Below are positions 61,927-64,000 of a stretch of 64,000 nucleotides of DNA, one piece after another. Source of the DNA: CAWFSE01 sp963697565. Lineage in GTDB: Bacteria; Actinomycetota; Actinomycetes; CAVWCF01. The stretch lies in NCBI GenBank assembly GCA_963697565.1, contig CAVOOM010000004.1, positions 1-64,000 on the forward strand, in the 5' to 3' direction. Position 1 is the first letter of the stretch; each line of letters starts with the position of its first letter. Made by a program: the position numbers and the translations under genes. Below the pieces are notes generated by a model. The model was not told where the DNA came from. It saw nothing but the letters and a program-made list of their open reading frames with translations, and made no database searches.

Positions 61927-64000
61927 GGCCGCGCCACGACACGCGATGGCAGGGCCCGGCGATGGCGCTCGCGGTTACGGCGATGCTGGCCGCCGGCGGC
62001 TGGCCCGCATCGCCCGCCGCCGCGGACGGGCCGGCGCGGGAGCCCCGGCTGGTCAACGAGGAGCTCGTCACCTCCACGCTGGGGCTTTCGGGTCTGCCGC
62101 TGAAGTCCGAGCTCGTCAACCGCGTGGTGGCCCGGGACTACCCGGTGACCACCCTGTCCGACCCCACCTCCACCATCGGCTTGCGCTATCTCGACCGACC
62201 CGGCGCGCCCCCGGTGAGCAACGGCGCGGCCCAGATCACCGTGGGCGGCCCCGGGGAGACCTCGGTGCTGACCGGCGCGACGTTCGGCAAGCCGCTCCCG
62301 GTGGCCCTGCACGTGGAGTACTCGCGGGGCGAGCGGGTGCTGGACCCAGACGCCGTCGCGGGCTCCGCTGGCGACCTCGCCATCCAATACACCGTGACCA
62401 ACACAGCCGTGAGCAGAGAAGAGCGTCGCCTACCAGGACTCCGCCGGGCGCCGGTACGGGACGAGGACCCCGTCTTCGTCCCGTTCGCGGGCACCCTCGT
62501 GGCCACCTTGGACCGCGGCGTGGCGCTCGTCTCCGCCCCGGGCGCGCTCGTCAGCACCACTCCCGAGGGTGCCACCCAGCTGCTGTGGAACCTCATGATG
62601 GCTCCGCCCCTGGGCTCCTACCAGCGCATCGTCACGGCACAGGTGCGCGGTACGGACCTGCAGGTTCCGGCGGTGGTCATGCAGCTGCTGCCCACGACCA
62701 CCTCAGACGACCCCTCGGCGGCCTTCTCGGCCTCGCTGCTGGACAGCTCGGTCACCGGGAACACCACCCTCACGGGCGGCCTCACGACCGTGAACGACTC
62801 GGCGATCTCCCTGGCTGCCGGGGCTGGTGGCCTGGCGCAGGGATTGGCCGCCCTCGACTCGGCGGCCGCGGCCCTGTCGAGCCAGGTGTCCGGCCCCCTC
62901 GTCGACGGGGCGCAGCAGGTCGCCACCGGCGCCTCGCAGCTCGCCTCGGGCCAGGCTGCGCTGGCGGCCGGGGTGTCGTCGGAGGCGGCGGCGCCGCCTC
63001 CCTGGATGACGGCCTCACCTCGCTCGTGAGCGGGCTGACCTCAATCGACGCGGGTCTGGCCGCGCTTGCCGCGAGCCCGGGGCTGCCAGCCGCCCAGGCG
63101 GCCGCCGCGCAGCTGCAGGCATCGGTCCTGGCCATCGCCGACGCGGTCGGGTCACCGAGCGATCCGTCAGTGCGCCTTTCCCGACCCCCGACGACGTCAC
63201 CCTCATCCAGGCGCTCCGGGGTGCGCAGGCCGGCACCGTGGGCCTGACCGACGGGTCCACGCAGGTCACGGCGAAGCTGGCCAGCGCGACCGCGACCCTG
63301 GCAGCCGCCTCGGCCGACATCGCCGCCGCGGCAACTTCGGCCGGGACCGCGGCAGCAGGCGCCGGCTCCCTGTACGCGGCGGTGTGCGGCGCATCGCCAA
63401 CGCTCACGGGCCCGCAGTGCGCGGCGCTGCAGTCGGTGCAGAACTCGGCCGCCGCGGCCGCCGCATCCGCGGCCAAGGCCGGCAGCGGAGATCGGCGGCG
63501 CCCGGGTCGACGTCGGGCTGGCGAGGGCCGGATCGCAAGGGGTGACCGCGGGACTGCTGGTCCTCACCTCGGCGCTCGGGAAGGTCGAGGCCGGCCTGGA
63601 GGCCGTGAGCCTGGGGCTGCTCAGCGGTGACCCCGCCGACCCCGGCGTCTACGAGGGCCTCGCGCAGCTGAGTGCCGCTCTTGAGACGTCGGTGGTCGCG
63701 GTCGCAGCGCTGGCCACCGGCAGCACTGAGGCCCTCGACGCCGCCAGCGCGCTCGACGCCGGGGCGGGAGCGCTCACCGGCGGGCTTGACCGGACCTCGG
63801 CCGGGGCCGACGCCCTCGCGGAGCAGGGCGGCGTCCTCGCCGCGGGGGCCACCGCCGAGGCGCAAGGCACGAGCCAGGCGGCCGATTCGCTCGACACCAT
63901 CGCACGGGGGGTCCGGCGACGCAAGCGAGGGCGGAGGTGACCTCGCTGCAGCGGCCAACACCCTGCAACGGGACGGCACCGCACGAGTGCGGGCCGAGGT
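61923..64000 (+). CDS. secreted Ala/Gly-rich coiled-coil protein, cut by the window edge and frame-broken
   Basis: A signal peptide (MALAVTAMLAAGGWPASPAAA) precedes a 300-residue beta-rich domain (LVNEELVTSTLGLSGLPLKS onward) and a long region of heptads such as GLAQGLAALDSAAAALSSQV and GALTGGLDRTSAGADALAEQ. The repeats resemble the periplasmic helical part of YhgE/Pip proteins. Frame changes lie near 63010, 63200, 63500 and 63905; the last frame stays open to base 64000. It is coupled to the MMPL gene and is likely its periplasmic partner. I do not recognise the N-terminal domain. Confidence 0.6.

Overview
The window comes from a high-GC actinobacterium (GC roughly 70% or more, many GTG starts, GTGA/ATGA stop-start overlaps). 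The order dnaG-dgt-ppdK-dusB-glyS-zinc genes-uppS-recO-leuA-era-ybeY-phoH-rsmE-dnaJ-hrcA-hemW-lepA-rpsT-holA-comEC-comEA-degV-leuS is the chromosomal backbone I know from Streptomyces-type genomes. I cannot assign a genus. About 16 genes, including essential ones (dnaG, leuS), are split between frames. Genes with a single break almost always carry exactly one extra base, which points to insertion-type consensus errors rather than decay. Coordinates for such genes span the whole gene.

Layout. 0-1.35 kb: a broken lipocalin-type (tocopherol cyclase-like) gene and a DUF1232 membrane protein. 1.45-3.06 kb, the most unusual locus: a 54-nt tRNA-like RNA on the minus strand that has a seven-pair acceptor stem with G3:U70, A73, an encoded CCA and a perfect T-arm, but no room for an anticodon arm. 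It is followed directly by a strong hairpin and is transcribed away from a short (about 465 aa) alanyl-tRNA synthetase-like gene that has the catalytic and tRNA-recognition parts but no editing or C-terminal domain. 3.1-6.2 kb: tRNA-Met, ferritin, VOC protein, thioesterase, DinB, CoA-binding protein, tRNA-Asn. 6.3-17.7 kb (minus): dnaG, GNAT, dgt, a YdcF-like protein, ppdK, dusB, glyS, a phosphoribosyltransferase and an ABM protein, with two copies of a palindromic repeat.

17.8-24.6 kb: the zinc operon znuA-znuC-znuB-zur, with two Zur boxes over a leaderless promoter, facing a recO-uppS-permease-YcgQ-like minus operon. 24.7-35.3 kb (minus): leuA with a leucine-rich leader peptide, era, EamA transporter, an inactive cytidine deaminase-like protein, CorC-type CBS protein, ybeY, phoH, HIT, rsmE, dnaJ and hrcA with a CIRCE operator. 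35.4-43.9 kb: DUF3097, DUF4870, hemW, a metallo-hydrolase, a lipoprotein, an MFS-cNMP fusion, lepA and a solitary PemK. 44-52.9 kb: rpsT, holA, comEC, comEA, plsY, degV and leuS, the last with a second leucine-codon leader peptide and a U-tract terminator.

52.9-58.8 kb: a tightly overlapping four-gene accessory operon encoding a small membrane protein with an RHH-like tail, a rifampin-phosphotransferase-like PEP-utilising enzyme, an eight-helix membrane PhoD-type phosphoesterase and an SGNH hydrolase. 59-64 kb: an MMPL transporter coupled to a secreted Ala/Gly-rich coiled-coil protein cut off by the window edge. No gene-free stretch exceeds about 300 bases; the longest (36228-36487) holds a terminator and a short tandem repeat, and 58798-59024 holds nothing I can name.
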